Source: JAUVAV01 sp965371665
GTDB taxonomy: Bacteria > Oederibacteriota > JAAXVQ01 > JAUVAV01
Reading direction: 5' to 3'
Assembly: GCA_965371665.1 (NCBI GenBank)
Contig: CBDUZI010000004.1
Span: forward strand, 1-58,387
Length of the DNA stretch: 58,387 bases
Position 1 is the first letter of the stretch; the number at the start of each line of letters is the position of its first letter. The translations under genes and the position numbers were made by a program. Under the pieces are notes generated by a model, which had not been told where the DNA came from, made no database searches, and saw only the letters and a program-made list of their open reading frames with translations. This document shows positions 1 to 6,966 of the stretch, one piece after another.

Positions 1-90
1 GAGCAAGCCAGGGCAGAGCAAGCCAGGGCAGAGCAAGCCAGGGCAGAGCAAGCCAGGGCAGAGCAAGCCAAAGCTGCGCAAGCCAGGACG
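1..90 (+). repeat. 15-bp in-frame tandem repeat (EQARA coding)
   Basis: The unit GAGCAAGCCAGGGCA occurs four times perfectly (1-15, 16-30, 31-45, 46-60), with diverged copies at 61-75 and 76-90. The array may extend left of the window. Because the unit is 15 bp, copy-number change keeps the frame. Confidence 0.95.
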
Positions 91-783
91 GAACATATTG
101 AGCAGGCTAAAGCCAAAACAGTAAAAAAGGGACACGTCGAAGTGTCGAAAGCCAAGACGGATAAAGTCAAGAAGAAAGAGCCCCGGATTCCCGCTCCTAT
201 AGATGAAAGGAAAACAGTAAGACAGGTAAATCCGATATCCATGGAGATTGGTGAGAAATTAATCCCGGTTAGAGAAAACTGGTTTGCGGAATATGTAAAT
301 AAAATAGGGGTTTATAATAAAAAACATAAAAATGACGGCAATCAAATTATTATTGAAAATCAGAGTATCGGCGGAGAAGCGGAAATAGTCCTTAAAGTCC
401 TGCAAATATCGGTAATTAATGATTACCTCGAAAAATACAAGTATTTGGAAGATAATGCCGGGGTTGGTTTTAAAAATAGACTGGAAACCTGCGTTTTTGC
501 AGAACAAAGCGCTGAATGCTTGACTTATTTAAAAAAAATACAGACAGATAAAGACGGGAATTCGCGTCCGGAAGAAAGCCAGGCCGCACAATTACTCGAT
601 ATGGCCCGCGCAATAGCGGGCTATATCGCTTCTGCGACGGGATCGAAAGCCGCTGCTGATCTGGCGGCAGAAAATATTCCGGAATTTATCGACCTTACGC
701 ATATCGAGAGCGCCAAGGCTTTGGGTGATAAAAAAACCGTGGAAAAACTTTCCAACAAAATAGAGAATCTGAAAAGGAGATGA
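1..783 (+). CDS. unknown protein, 5' end outside window, EQARA-repeat region then Lys-rich linker and globular domain
   Basis: The reading frame is open from base 1, so this is the 3' part of a longer gene: 260 codons are visible and the true start lies upstream. A GTG at 142 is in frame but has no Shine-Dalgarno, so I do not take it as the start. The first 90 bases encode the pentapeptide EQARA repeated four times and then degenerating, probably a charged alpha-helix. A Lys/Pro-rich linker follows (about codons 35-75), then an alpha-helical globular region. I recognise no family. The stop at 781-783 is 7 nt before the next start, and the AAAAGGAGA serving that gene lies inside this one, so the two are very likely co-transcribed and coupled. 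By position it may regulate or scaffold the downstream STAS/HATPase protein; that is inference only. Confidence 0.75.
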   Translation, partial: EQARAEQARAEQARAEQARAEQAKAAQARTEHIEQAKAKTVKKGHVEVSKAKTDKVKKKEPRIPAPIDERKTVRQVNPISMEIGEKLIPVRENWFAEYVNKIGVYNKKHKNDGNQIIIENQSIGGEAEIVLKVLQISVINDYLEKYKYLEDNAGVGFKNRLETCVFAEQSAECLTYLKKIQTDKDGNSRPEESQAAQLLDMARAIAGYIASATGSKAAADLAAENIPEFIDLTHIESAKALGDKKTVEKLSNKIENLKRR

Positions 784-790
784 GCTGATC

Positions 791-2053
791 ATGAGACAAG
801 CCATTGAAATGTCTTGCCAGAGAAACAAATTGCTTCCCAAGGTTACGATTCTTCGGATTACAGGAGTAATTGACTCCGACACGGCCGCGATATTTGAAAA
901 GGAACTGGAAACCTTGTTGGAGGAACATCATTACCGACTTTTGGTGGATATGACTAATGTTAATTATGTGAGTTCAGCCGGCGTCGGTATATTTGTCGGT
1001 ATGATCCAGAAATTCCGGGAGAAGCCGGGCGGAGATATGAAAATCTGCAATATCTCCCAGAAAATCATGAAGGTGTTCGAAGCCATTGGGCTGAACCATC
1101 TGATGGAATTTATAAAGGATGAGTCGGATCTAAAAGTCTGGAAAGCGGAAGCCCAGATTATCGAGGGCTTTGATCATTTCCATATAACCTGTTCTGCTGA
1201 TGAAAAGTTCAGCGGCGAGGAATTTGATCTGCGCGTGGAAGCCAGGGATGCCGATCAAAATCCGGTGAAAGATTATAAAGAAAAACCCCGGATGAGCGTA
1301 ACGGACGGTCTGGTATTCCCGAAAGAACTCTCGGGTTTTGCGCATGGGATATGGGAAGGCCGTATAGTTATAACCGGCACCGGCCAGGTCGAGCTTAGTT
1401 TAAGCCATGAAAAAAAACAGAGTGTTATAGAGTTTGATTTGCGGGCCAGACCGGGCCAGGCTGAATTTCCGGTAAAAGTAGATTGCCGCACCTGCCGGAA
1501 TGAAGTGAAGGTAAAGGCGCCGGATATTTACCGCTGCGAGGAATGCGACGAAACCTTTTTTGTTGATGCCTGGGCGCATGTTTTTACTATCAAGCCGGGA
1601 AGCACGGCCAAAAGAAGAAAGACCCGCTACAAAGGAATGGAACTAAAAATTAATGCTGATTTCAAGTATATCGGCGTTATCCGCCGGACTATCAGCGGTT
1701 TATGCGAGCAGGAAGGCATGGACGAGGAAACTACCAACACGGTAGCCCTGGCTATCGAGGAAATCCTGCATAATCTGGTGGAGCACGGCAATGATTTTGA
1801 TCCCTGGCAGATTTTCCGGATCCGGCTGGATTTTCAGAAAAAGCAGCTGAAAATCCAGATTCGTGATTACGGAGATCCTTTTGATGTCACCCAGCAGAAA
1901 GATATCTCTCTTAAATCCAGCGCCCTGAAAGGCTCCAAACGGGGAGTCGGGAATTTCCTGGTCAACCAGATGATGGACCGCGTTAAATATGAAAGCCTTA
2001 AGAATTACAACCAGTTGACTATGCTGAAGTATTATGGCGCTTCGGAGGATTAA
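791..2053 (+). CDS. STAS / Ig-like / Zn-ribbon / HATPase fusion (single-chain partner-switching regulator)
   Basis: 420 aa, ATG preceded by AAAAGGAGA. Visible modules: a STAS anti-sigma-antagonist domain (about 10-118) with the canonical SSAG phosphorylation motif at 61-64; a beta-rich segment (about 125-215) resembling a bacterial Ig-like fold, with the motif GFAHGIWEG and ITGTG; a C4 zinc ribbon with Cys232, 235, 249 and 252; and a C-terminal RsbW/SpoIIAB-like HATPase (about 285-418) with an N-box EEILHNLVEHG, a G1 motif DYGDPFD and a glycine-rich lid KRGVGNFL. In known systems the antagonist (SpoIIAA/RsbV) and the kinase/anti-sigma factor (SpoIIAB/RsbW) are separate chains, so this fusion is unusual. 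A full-length paralogue lies at 26683-27954 with identical cysteine spacing. I expect a cytoplasmic signalling role. Which sigma factor or other target it controls cannot be seen. Confidence 0.85.
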   Translation: MRQAIEMSCQRNKLLPKVTILRITGVIDSDTAAIFEKELETLLEEHHYRLLVDMTNVNYVSSAGVGIFVGMIQKFREKPGGDMKICNISQKIMKVFEAIGLNHLMEFIKDESDLKVWKAEAQIIEGFDHFHITCSADEKFSGEEFDLRVEARDADQNPVKDYKEKPRMSVTDGLVFPKELSGFAHGIWEGRIVITGTGQVELSLSHEKKQSVIEFDLRARPGQAEFPVKVDCRTCRNEVKVKAPDIYRCEECDETFFVDAWAHVFTIKPGSTAKRRKTRYKGMELKINADFKYIGVIRRTISGLCEQEGMDEETTNTVALAIEEILHNLVEHGNDFDPWQIFRIRLDFQKKQLKIQIRDYGDPFDVTQQKDISLKSSALKGSKRGVGNFLVNQMMDRVKYESLKNYNQLTMLKYYGASED

Positions 2054-2081
2054 AACCCTGGGCCGGACCCGGCAAATAAAA

Positions 2082-2105
2082 ATGTACGTACATATGTACG
2101 TACAT
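2082..2105. promoter_or_regulatory. double 12-bp palindrome, candidate operator
   Basis: ATGTACGTACAT is itself a perfect palindrome and occurs twice head to tail, giving a 24-bp perfect palindrome 42 bp before the AbrB-like pseudogene. It could be an operator for that gene or for a dimeric or tetrameric regulator. No ligand protein can be assigned. Confidence 0.4.
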
Positions 2106-2147
2106 CGGAAAAGCCCACCACTCTCCTAAAAAGGCTAGCCAAAATTT

Positions 2148-2318
2148 ATGAAAAAATTCAGCAATCAGGGCATACGCAAAATTACCAAAACCGGGAGCGG
2201 AAGTTATTATGTGATCCTGCCTAAAGCGATGATAAAAGCGCTGGGCTGGCAGGAGCGGTAAAAAGTGGTGGTGAAGAAGACAAGAAGCGGTCTGCGTATC
2301 GTGGATTGGAAGAAATAA
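2148..2318 (+). pseudogene. AbrB/SpoVT-type (MazE-like) DNA-binding protein, nonsense mutation
   Basis: A 56-codon frame starting at ATG 2148 reads as a swapped-hairpin AbrB-type domain: KITKTGSGSYYVILPKAMIK, then ALGW, then KVVVKK and a short tail ending at TAA 2316-2318. The frame is interrupted by TAA at 2259-2261, exactly where family members usually have a Gln, Lys or Glu before KVVV. Everything before and after the stop still aligns with the family in one frame, so this is a one-base nonsense mutation, not a frameshift. Such proteins are transcription regulators or antitoxins; no toxin gene is adjacent. The 24-bp palindrome at 2082-2105 may be its old operator. Confidence 0.7.
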
Positions 2319-2449
2319 ATACATTTATTCGGGTTATAAAAAGCCTGGTTAATATATGCAAGGTGTCTGAAAGCAATAAACTTAATTGAAACTTAGGAAG
2401 TAATATGTTAGTTACGGGTTAATTATGAGGTCTAGAATAATTTTTTAAT

Positions 2450-2552
2450 CCCCTGGATTCCGGCTAAAATCATGCCGGAATGACAACCTAGACGTTACTC
2501 CGGCAAAAGCCCCAACTGTCATTCCGGCATGATTTTAGCCGGAATCCAGGGG
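2450..2552. repeat. perfect 36-bp inverted repeat (REP-like core family)
   Basis: Arms 2450-2485 and 2517-2552 are exact reverse complements around a 31-nt loop. The arms carry the CATTCCGGCATGATTTTAGC-type core that recurs in longer elements across the window (GTCATTCC...GGAATGAC). It lies directly upstream of the AAA ATPase/TOPRIM pair. Confidence 0.9.
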
Positions 2553-2573
2553 AAATATAAAGTGTAAATGCGC

Positions 2574-2602
2574 TTGACTGACATGGTACCTTAAAGAACA
2601 AT
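2574..2602 (+). promoter_or_regulatory. weak candidate promoter for the ATPase/TOPRIM pair
   Basis: TTGACT at 2574-2579 and AACAAT at 2597-2602 with a 17-bp spacer. The -35 is good and the -10 poor. It is the best candidate between the hairpin repeat and the ATPase start. Confidence 0.3.
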
Positions 2603-2650
2603 AGTGTTCTCTGCATAAAAGGGTAGTACAAGTTAAAGAAGGAGAAAAAA

Positions 2651-3904
2651 ATGGCCATAAAAAAAATAAAAGTTACAAACTTTAAAAGTATTAAAAACCT
2701 TGAAATAGAACTCAATAATTTCGTTGTATTAATTGGCGCCAATGCTTCCGGAAAATCAAATTTTATTCAAATATTTAAATTTTTGAGAGACATAACCGAG
2801 TTCGGTTTAGATAATGCAATATCCATGCAGGGCGGGGTTGAATATCTGCGGAATATGAATATTAGTTCGTCCCAAGACTTTTCAATCAATGTAGTTTCTG
2901 ATCTCGAATTCGGTATGTTTAGAAGGACAGAAACAGAAGCGGAACTTATTGGAATAGAAACGTATGAAGTGATATATGATTTTGCCATGCGATTTACAAA
3001 GAGTGGGTTTGGGTTTGAAATAGTTAAGGATAAATTTACGCAGAAATGTAACTTTGTCAGATTGGAAAAGCAAAAGGATAAGCTGGAAACAAAAGAAAAA
3101 CTTGGAGAAGGAGTAATAATCTTTAGCTGCGATAATGGAAAAATAAAAATTGATTTAAATAAACCGGATGGAGTTGAGATTAAAGAAGATGATATTTTAC
3201 CATCGTTTTTAAGAGAAGAAAAGGTGAAACCGAAAACCTCTCTGCTTGAGTATCCTTTCTTAATGCCTCCATTAGACAAGATGTTCGGCAATATCTCGAT
3301 ATACGATTTTGACCCCAAACTGCCTAAAAAAGCCACGCCTGTAACCGGGAAAGCTGAATTAGAAGAGGATGGGAATAATTTATCTATTGCGCTTAAGAAT
3401 ATTGTCAAGGACAAAAAGAAAAAAGACAAACTTACCAATTTAATAACTGAGATTTTACCTTTTATAAAAGATTTAGGTGTGGAAAGGTTTGCGGATAAGT
3501 CATGGCTTTTTTATATACGAGAAAAATATTTTAAAAAGCAAAACCTGCCGGCTTCTTTAATTTCCGATGGAACCATTAATATTACGGCTTTAATTATGGC
3601 TTTGTATTTTGGGAATAAATCATTGACTATAATTGAAGAGCCGGAAAGAAATATACATCCCTACCTGATTTCTAAAGTAATTGATATGATGAAAGACGCT
3701 TCGCGAAAGAAACAAATAATTATTACTACGCATAATCCGGAAATAGTAAAATATGCCGATTTAGAAAGTATTTTACTGGTTTCCCGTGATAAAGAAGGTT
3801 TTTCTAATATTTCCCGGCCGGCCGATAAGGATACAGTGAAAACCTTTCTTGAAAACGAAATGGGAATTGAAGAGCTCTATGTGCAGAATTTACTGGAGGT
3901 ATAA
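2651..3904 (+). CDS. AAA family ATPase (RecF/OLD/AriA-like)
   Basis: 417 aa, ATG with SD GAAGGAG. The N-terminus is typical of SMC/RecF-like AAA_15/AAA_21 ATPases: FKSIKNLEIELNNFVVLIG leading into the Walker A GANASGKSN (29-37). The C-terminal half holds a signature-like LISDGT, a Walker B IIEEPERNIHP (about 328-338) and a switch histidine IITTHNPEIV (about 357-366). No transmembrane segment is seen. The middle is a Lys/Glu-rich insertion. The stop is 3 nt before the GTG of a TOPRIM-like gene, so the two form one unit. AAA ATPase + TOPRIM pairs are the layout of OLD-type and PARIS (AriA/AriB) phage-defence systems, which makes defence the best guess; a DNA-repair role is possible. The base composition is more A+T-rich than the housekeeping genes further on, consistent with acquisition. 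Confidence 0.8.
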   Translation: MAIKKIKVTNFKSIKNLEIELNNFVVLIGANASGKSNFIQIFKFLRDITEFGLDNAISMQGGVEYLRNMNISSSQDFSINVVSDLEFGMFRRTETEAELIGIETYEVIYDFAMRFTKSGFGFEIVKDKFTQKCNFVRLEKQKDKLETKEKLGEGVIIFSCDNGKIKIDLNKPDGVEIKEDDILPSFLREEKVKPKTSLLEYPFLMPPLDKMFGNISIYDFDPKLPKKATPVTGKAELEEDGNNLSIALKNIVKDKKKKDKLTNLITEILPFIKDLGVERFADKSWLFYIREKYFKKQNLPASLISDGTINITALIMALYFGNKSLTIIEEPERNIHPYLISKVIDMMKDASRKKQIIITTHNPEIVKYADLESILLVSRDKEGFSNISRPADKDTVKTFLENEMGIEELYVQNLLEV

Positions 3905-3907
3905 GGG

Positions 3908-4429
3908 GTGGAATATAAAAGACTGTTTATTTTTGTTGAAGGGGCGGATGATGAAAGATTTTTTGATAAAATAATTAAACCGGTGCTTATGGAAAAGTAT
4001 GATTCGGTTGAAGTGAGAAAATATGCACAATTGAAGCCGGAAAAGATCATAGCGTTTGTAAATGTTATTAGAGCCTTGAAGGCTCATTATATTTTAATTA
4101 CCGATATTAACAATACGCCATGTGTAACCCAAAAAAAGGAGAAAATAGAGAAAAAATATAAAAATGTTGATAACCATAGGATAGTAGTGGTGATAAAGGA
4201 GATAGAAAGCTGGTATGTTGCGGGAGTAAGCGATGCGGATTTAAGTCAAAATAAAGTTAAAAAACCTAAATACTTCGATGATATTTCTAAGGAACAATTC
4301 AATAATTTGATACCTGGCAGGTTTGATTCCCGGATAAATTTTATGGTGGAACTTTTGAAGAAGTTTTCAATTAAAGTTGCTAAGCGGAGAAATAAATCGT
4401 TCAAATATTTCTGCGAAAAATATATTTAG
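3908..4429 (+). CDS. TOPRIM-like / DUF4276-DUF4435-type partner of the AAA ATPase
   Basis: 173 aa, GTG start with GGAGG inside the end of the ATPase gene. The N-terminus KRLFIFVEGADDERFF has the beta strand plus acidic VEGxxDE motif of TOPRIM nucleases. ILITDINN supplies a second acidic strand, and VVIKEIESWYVAG is a conserved segment I associate with DUF4276-type proteins. The C-terminus is basic. With the ATPase this resembles AriA-AriB or other ATPase-TOPRIM effector pairs, where the ATPase senses infection and the TOPRIM protein cuts nucleic acid. At 173 aa it is shorter than typical AriB. Its TAG stop (4427-4429) is formed by the first bases of an inserted palindromic element, so the original C-terminus may have been slightly different. 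The exact family is uncertain. Confidence 0.65.
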   Translation: MEYKRLFIFVEGADDERFFDKIIKPVLMEKYDSVEVRKYAQLKPEKIIAFVNVIRALKAHYILITDINNTPCVTQKKEKIEKKYKNVDNHRIVVVIKEIESWYVAGVSDADLSQNKVKKPKYFDDISKEQFNNLIPGRFDSRINFMVELLKKFSIKVAKRRNKSFKYFCEKYI

Positions 4430-4620
4430 TTCCTGAAGCGGAAAACTATTTTTAGCGGGCTCCCCGTGTTTTGTCATTCTGAGCCGCCCTGGACGAAACC
4501 ATCCCGGACCGGCAGGCGAAGAATCTCCAGGAGCCCTGATAATTCAGGCGTTTTCGTGGGGATTCCTCACTACGTTTGGAATGACATACTTAAAAAAACA
4601 TGCTTTCGCAACAGGAACTA
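4427..4620. mobile_element. MITE-like element family R1, copy a
   Basis: 194 bp bounded by terminal inverted repeats TAGTTCCTG... and ...CGCAACAGGAACTA, with an internal GTCATTCTG...GGAATGAC palindromic core. The reverse complement of the element at 27956-28147 matches it almost throughout by eye, including TTTTTAGCGGGCTCCCCG and AGGCGTTTTCGT. It has no coding capacity. It starts on the stop codon of the TOPRIM-like gene. Confidence 0.8.
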
Positions 4621-4636
4621 ATTACGAAACACTACA

Positions 4637-4795
4637 CTAGGAGCTTGAGCATTTAGTCGATTTTTCAGGTGGTCATTCCCGAATGCTCTTATCGGGAATC
4701 CAGAAAAGCATTGTTTTATAAGCATTGAAAAATCCCTGGATACCCGCTAACTATATACGGGTATGACAAAACAGACTAAATGCTCAGGCTCCTAG
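4637..4795. mobile_element. MITE-like element family R2, copy a
   Basis: 159 bp bounded by CTAGGAGCTTGAGCATTTAG and its near reverse complement CTAAATGCTCAGGCTCCTAG, with an inner core GTCATTCCC...GGTATGAC containing AAAAGCATTGTTTTATAAGC. It sits 16 bp after R1 copy a. Its right end provides a spurious ATG (4780) in frame with the next gene. Copies b and c are at 25794 and 54576. Confidence 0.8.
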
Positions 4796-4809
4796 CAGAC
4801 AGGGGAGCA

Positions 4810-6615
4810 ATGGTAAAAAAGACGGCGAACAGAGATAAACCATCAATCCAGAGCGGGAATCTGCGGATTGGCGATAACTGGAATGCCATTACGATCATTG
4901 CGCTTTCCCAAAATAACCCGCTGAAGGCCATAGCGGAATTTGTGGAAAACAGCATTGACGCCAAAGCTAATAATATCACGATTATCCGCGGTAAAGAACG
5001 CGGGGAGAACATCCTGAAAATCATTGATGACGGCGAGGGCATTCCCCAGGATGATATGGGGATTCCGAATTTTAAATATGTGGCTACGCATATCTGTGAT
5101 TCCATAAAACGGCGGCTGAAGAAAGAGGGATGGGCGGGCCTGCAAGGCGAGTTTGGGATCGGGTTGCTGAGCTTTTGGACTGTGGGAGAACAACTGAAGT
5201 TGATATCGTCCGGCCGGGACAATAAAACTTATACTATGCACATGGAGAAAGGACAGCCGGGTTATACCATAACCCAGAGGAAATTACTGGTTCCCCAAAC
5301 AGGCACTGAGCTTATCATCAACCCGGTTCTGCCGGGTTTGCGGCAAATCAGCGGAGAGAAAATCCAGCGGTATCTGGCTTCGGAATTACGCGACCGGATA
5401 AGGAAAACAAAGGTGAGCGTAAAGGTGATTGACCGTCTGGCCCGCAAGGAGTACTGCGTAGAGCCGCGTCAGTTTTCCGGCCAGCTATTGCATAAATTGA
5501 ATCCGCCTCAGATACCGGAGGGTGAAATATATTTTGAGATATATATGGGGAAGCCCGGCCCGGAAAATCAGGTCGGCTTGTACCGTTCCGGTACGCGGGT
5601 TCTTGATTCACTGGCCCGGCTGGACCGGTTTGCGCAGGAACCATGGACTTCAGGTTATTTTTCCGGCATCATTGATGTGCCTTTTTTAAACCTCACTCCC
5701 GGAACGCGTGGAGGGATTATTCATGACGAGGCGTTAACCGCGCTGGGCGATGCCTTGCAACCGGTGGAAGATCAATTGCAGGTAATTATCCGGGAACAGC
5801 GTCAGGCGGAAGAAGAACATGCCAGCCGGCAGGTTCTGAGAACGGTACAAAATGCCTTGAAGGAAGCTTTGCTTTTACTGCCCCGGGAAGAATATGATTG
5901 GTTTGAAGTGCACCAGGGAAAATCCGTAAGCCGTCCGGATAATGCAGCGGACGAACAACACGATTCCGGGAACGAAGGAGCCGCGTTGGCCCCCTCCGCC
6001 GCTTTAGGCCAAAAGCAATTTTTTGAATATTCCGGCCCGCTTTATAAGGTTGCAATCTCTCCGGCTTCCAGCGTGGTGCCGGTGAAGGACTCCAGGAATT
6101 ATCGCGCCGTTGCCAGGGATAAGCAGAATAAAATTGTGGAAAAAAATCTGCAGTTTAAATGGCAAATAATAGAAGGCCAGGGAAACATTGAATCCGCGGA
6201 CCGGGAAATTACGGTATTTACCGCTCCGGCCGAGCCGGGACTGGTCCGATTGCAATTAACGGTTACTCAGGGCGAGACCTGCTGTAAGGCAGGGAGTATT
6301 ATTACAGTTACCGGGGAATTATTCGAAAAACCGGTCAGCAGATCATCGCTGCAAAAAGGCATTCCCGCGTATACTTTTAAATTCGCCCCGGGGGAATTAT
6401 GGCGCTCCCGGTATGACAAGGCGAATAATTTAATAATTATAAACAGCGGCCACAAGGATTTCATTTTTGCCGCCCAGAATAAAGCGCGCAAGTTGCGCTA
6501 TACTTGCCGGCTCTTTACCAAGGAACTCGTATTTGAAAATTTTCCCGGCTTATCGCCGGAACAATTGCTGGAAAGAATGATTGAACTATCGCTCTATACC
6601 GAAGAAAATCTGTAG
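4810..6615 (+). CDS. GHKL (Hsp90/MORC-type) ATPase with C-terminal Ig-like domain
   Basis: 601 aa from ATG 4810, which has AGGGGAG at 4801-4807. An in-frame ATG at 4780 lies inside a repeat element and has no SD, so it was rejected. Residues 20-130 form a HATPase_c_3-type fold: N-box EFVENSIDA (43-51), G1 DDGEGI (73-78), G2 GEFGIGLLSF (113-122). A transducer-like middle domain follows (about 130-340). An acidic, Gln-rich coiled segment leads to a beta-rich Ig-like region (about 415-505, with VAISPASSVVPVKDSR and TVTQGETC) and a C-terminal domain of about 85 aa. No secretion signal is present, so the Ig-like domain would be cytoplasmic, as in the STAS fusions here. MORC-like GHKL ATPases act on DNA or in defence. 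Its position after an ATPase/TOPRIM pair allows a defence role, but two repeat elements separate them. Confidence 0.75.
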   Translation: MVKKTANRDKPSIQSGNLRIGDNWNAITIIALSQNNPLKAIAEFVENSIDAKANNITIIRGKERGENILKIIDDGEGIPQDDMGIPNFKYVATHICDSIKRRLKKEGWAGLQGEFGIGLLSFWTVGEQLKLISSGRDNKTYTMHMEKGQPGYTITQRKLLVPQTGTELIINPVLPGLRQISGEKIQRYLASELRDRIRKTKVSVKVIDRLARKEYCVEPRQFSGQLLHKLNPPQIPEGEIYFEIYMGKPGPENQVGLYRSGTRVLDSLARLDRFAQEPWTSGYFSGIIDVPFLNLTPGTRGGIIHDEALTALGDALQPVEDQLQVIIREQRQAEEEHASRQVLRTVQNALKEALLLLPREEYDWFEVHQGKSVSRPDNAADEQHDSGNEGAALAPSAALGQKQFFEYSGPLYKVAISPASSVVPVKDSRNYRAVARDKQNKIVEKNLQFKWQIIEGQGNIESADREITVFTAPAEPGLVRLQLTVTQGETCCKAGSIITVTGELFEKPVSRSSLQKGIPAYTFKFAPGELWRSRYDKANNLIIINSGHKDFIFAAQNKARKLRYTCRLFTKELVFENFPGLSPEQLLERMIELSLYTEENL

Positions 6616-6966
6616 TACGCGGGTAATCGATTACTGATGTAGCGTAAGTGCTATCAAGGCGTCTGTCGGACTAGGCACAAAAACGGATTTTAAGCACTCT
6701 TCCCCCTTTTTCGGGGCTGTGTCATAACTCTGTTTTTGAGCAATTTCACGAAATTTGTCATTTCGAGGCGAAGCCCTGGACTAAAACATCCAGGACGGGC
6801 CGAGAAATCTCCAAACGTCCTTTTAAATTAAGCGTTTTCGTGGAGATTCCTCACTTCGTTCGGAATGACAAAGTAACACAAATGCCTCTAAAATTCAATT
6901 GCGACACAGTCTCGAAAAAGGGGGAGAATGACTTAAGTCCAACAAGCTCCCAGGAAGGATATTTGA
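6616..6966. other. intergenic region, palindromic repeat element
   Basis: No gene seen. It is mostly filled by the R3 copy a element (6701-6925). The right flank ends with CAAGCTCCCAGG (6945-6956), which matches the terminus of family R2 and suggests a composite insertion. Confidence 0.6.
6701..6925. mobile_element. MITE-like element family R3, copy a
   Basis: Outer inverted repeat TCCCCCTTTTTCGGGGCTGT... (6701-6723) against ...ACACAGTCTCGAAAAAGGGG (ending 6925), enclosing a GTCATTTCGAGGCGAAG...GGAATGAC core. The GGCTGTGTC/GACACAGTCTC ends recur at 17663-17831 and at 54609-54790. Confidence 0.75.

Larger units (their letters stand above)
2319..2650. other. intergenic region with hairpin repeat
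   Basis: A+T-rich spacer with no coding potential seen. It holds the 36-bp perfect inverted repeat (2450-2552, listed separately) and a weak promoter-like TTGACT (2574-2579). The sequence GAAGGAG at 2638-2644 is the ribosome-binding site of the next gene. Confidence 0.6.

Noticed and set aside
1..90. CRISPR array
   Set aside because: The units are 15 bp, tandem without spacers and in coding frame; no cas genes are present.
142..783. GTG 142 as the start of the first gene
   Set aside because: The frame is open to base 1 through the EQARA repeat and there is no SD before 142, so the gene is partial.
4780..4809. Ten extra codons on the GHKL ATPase
   Set aside because: They lie in the terminus of a repeat element and lack an SD; ATG 4810 has AGGGGAG upstream.
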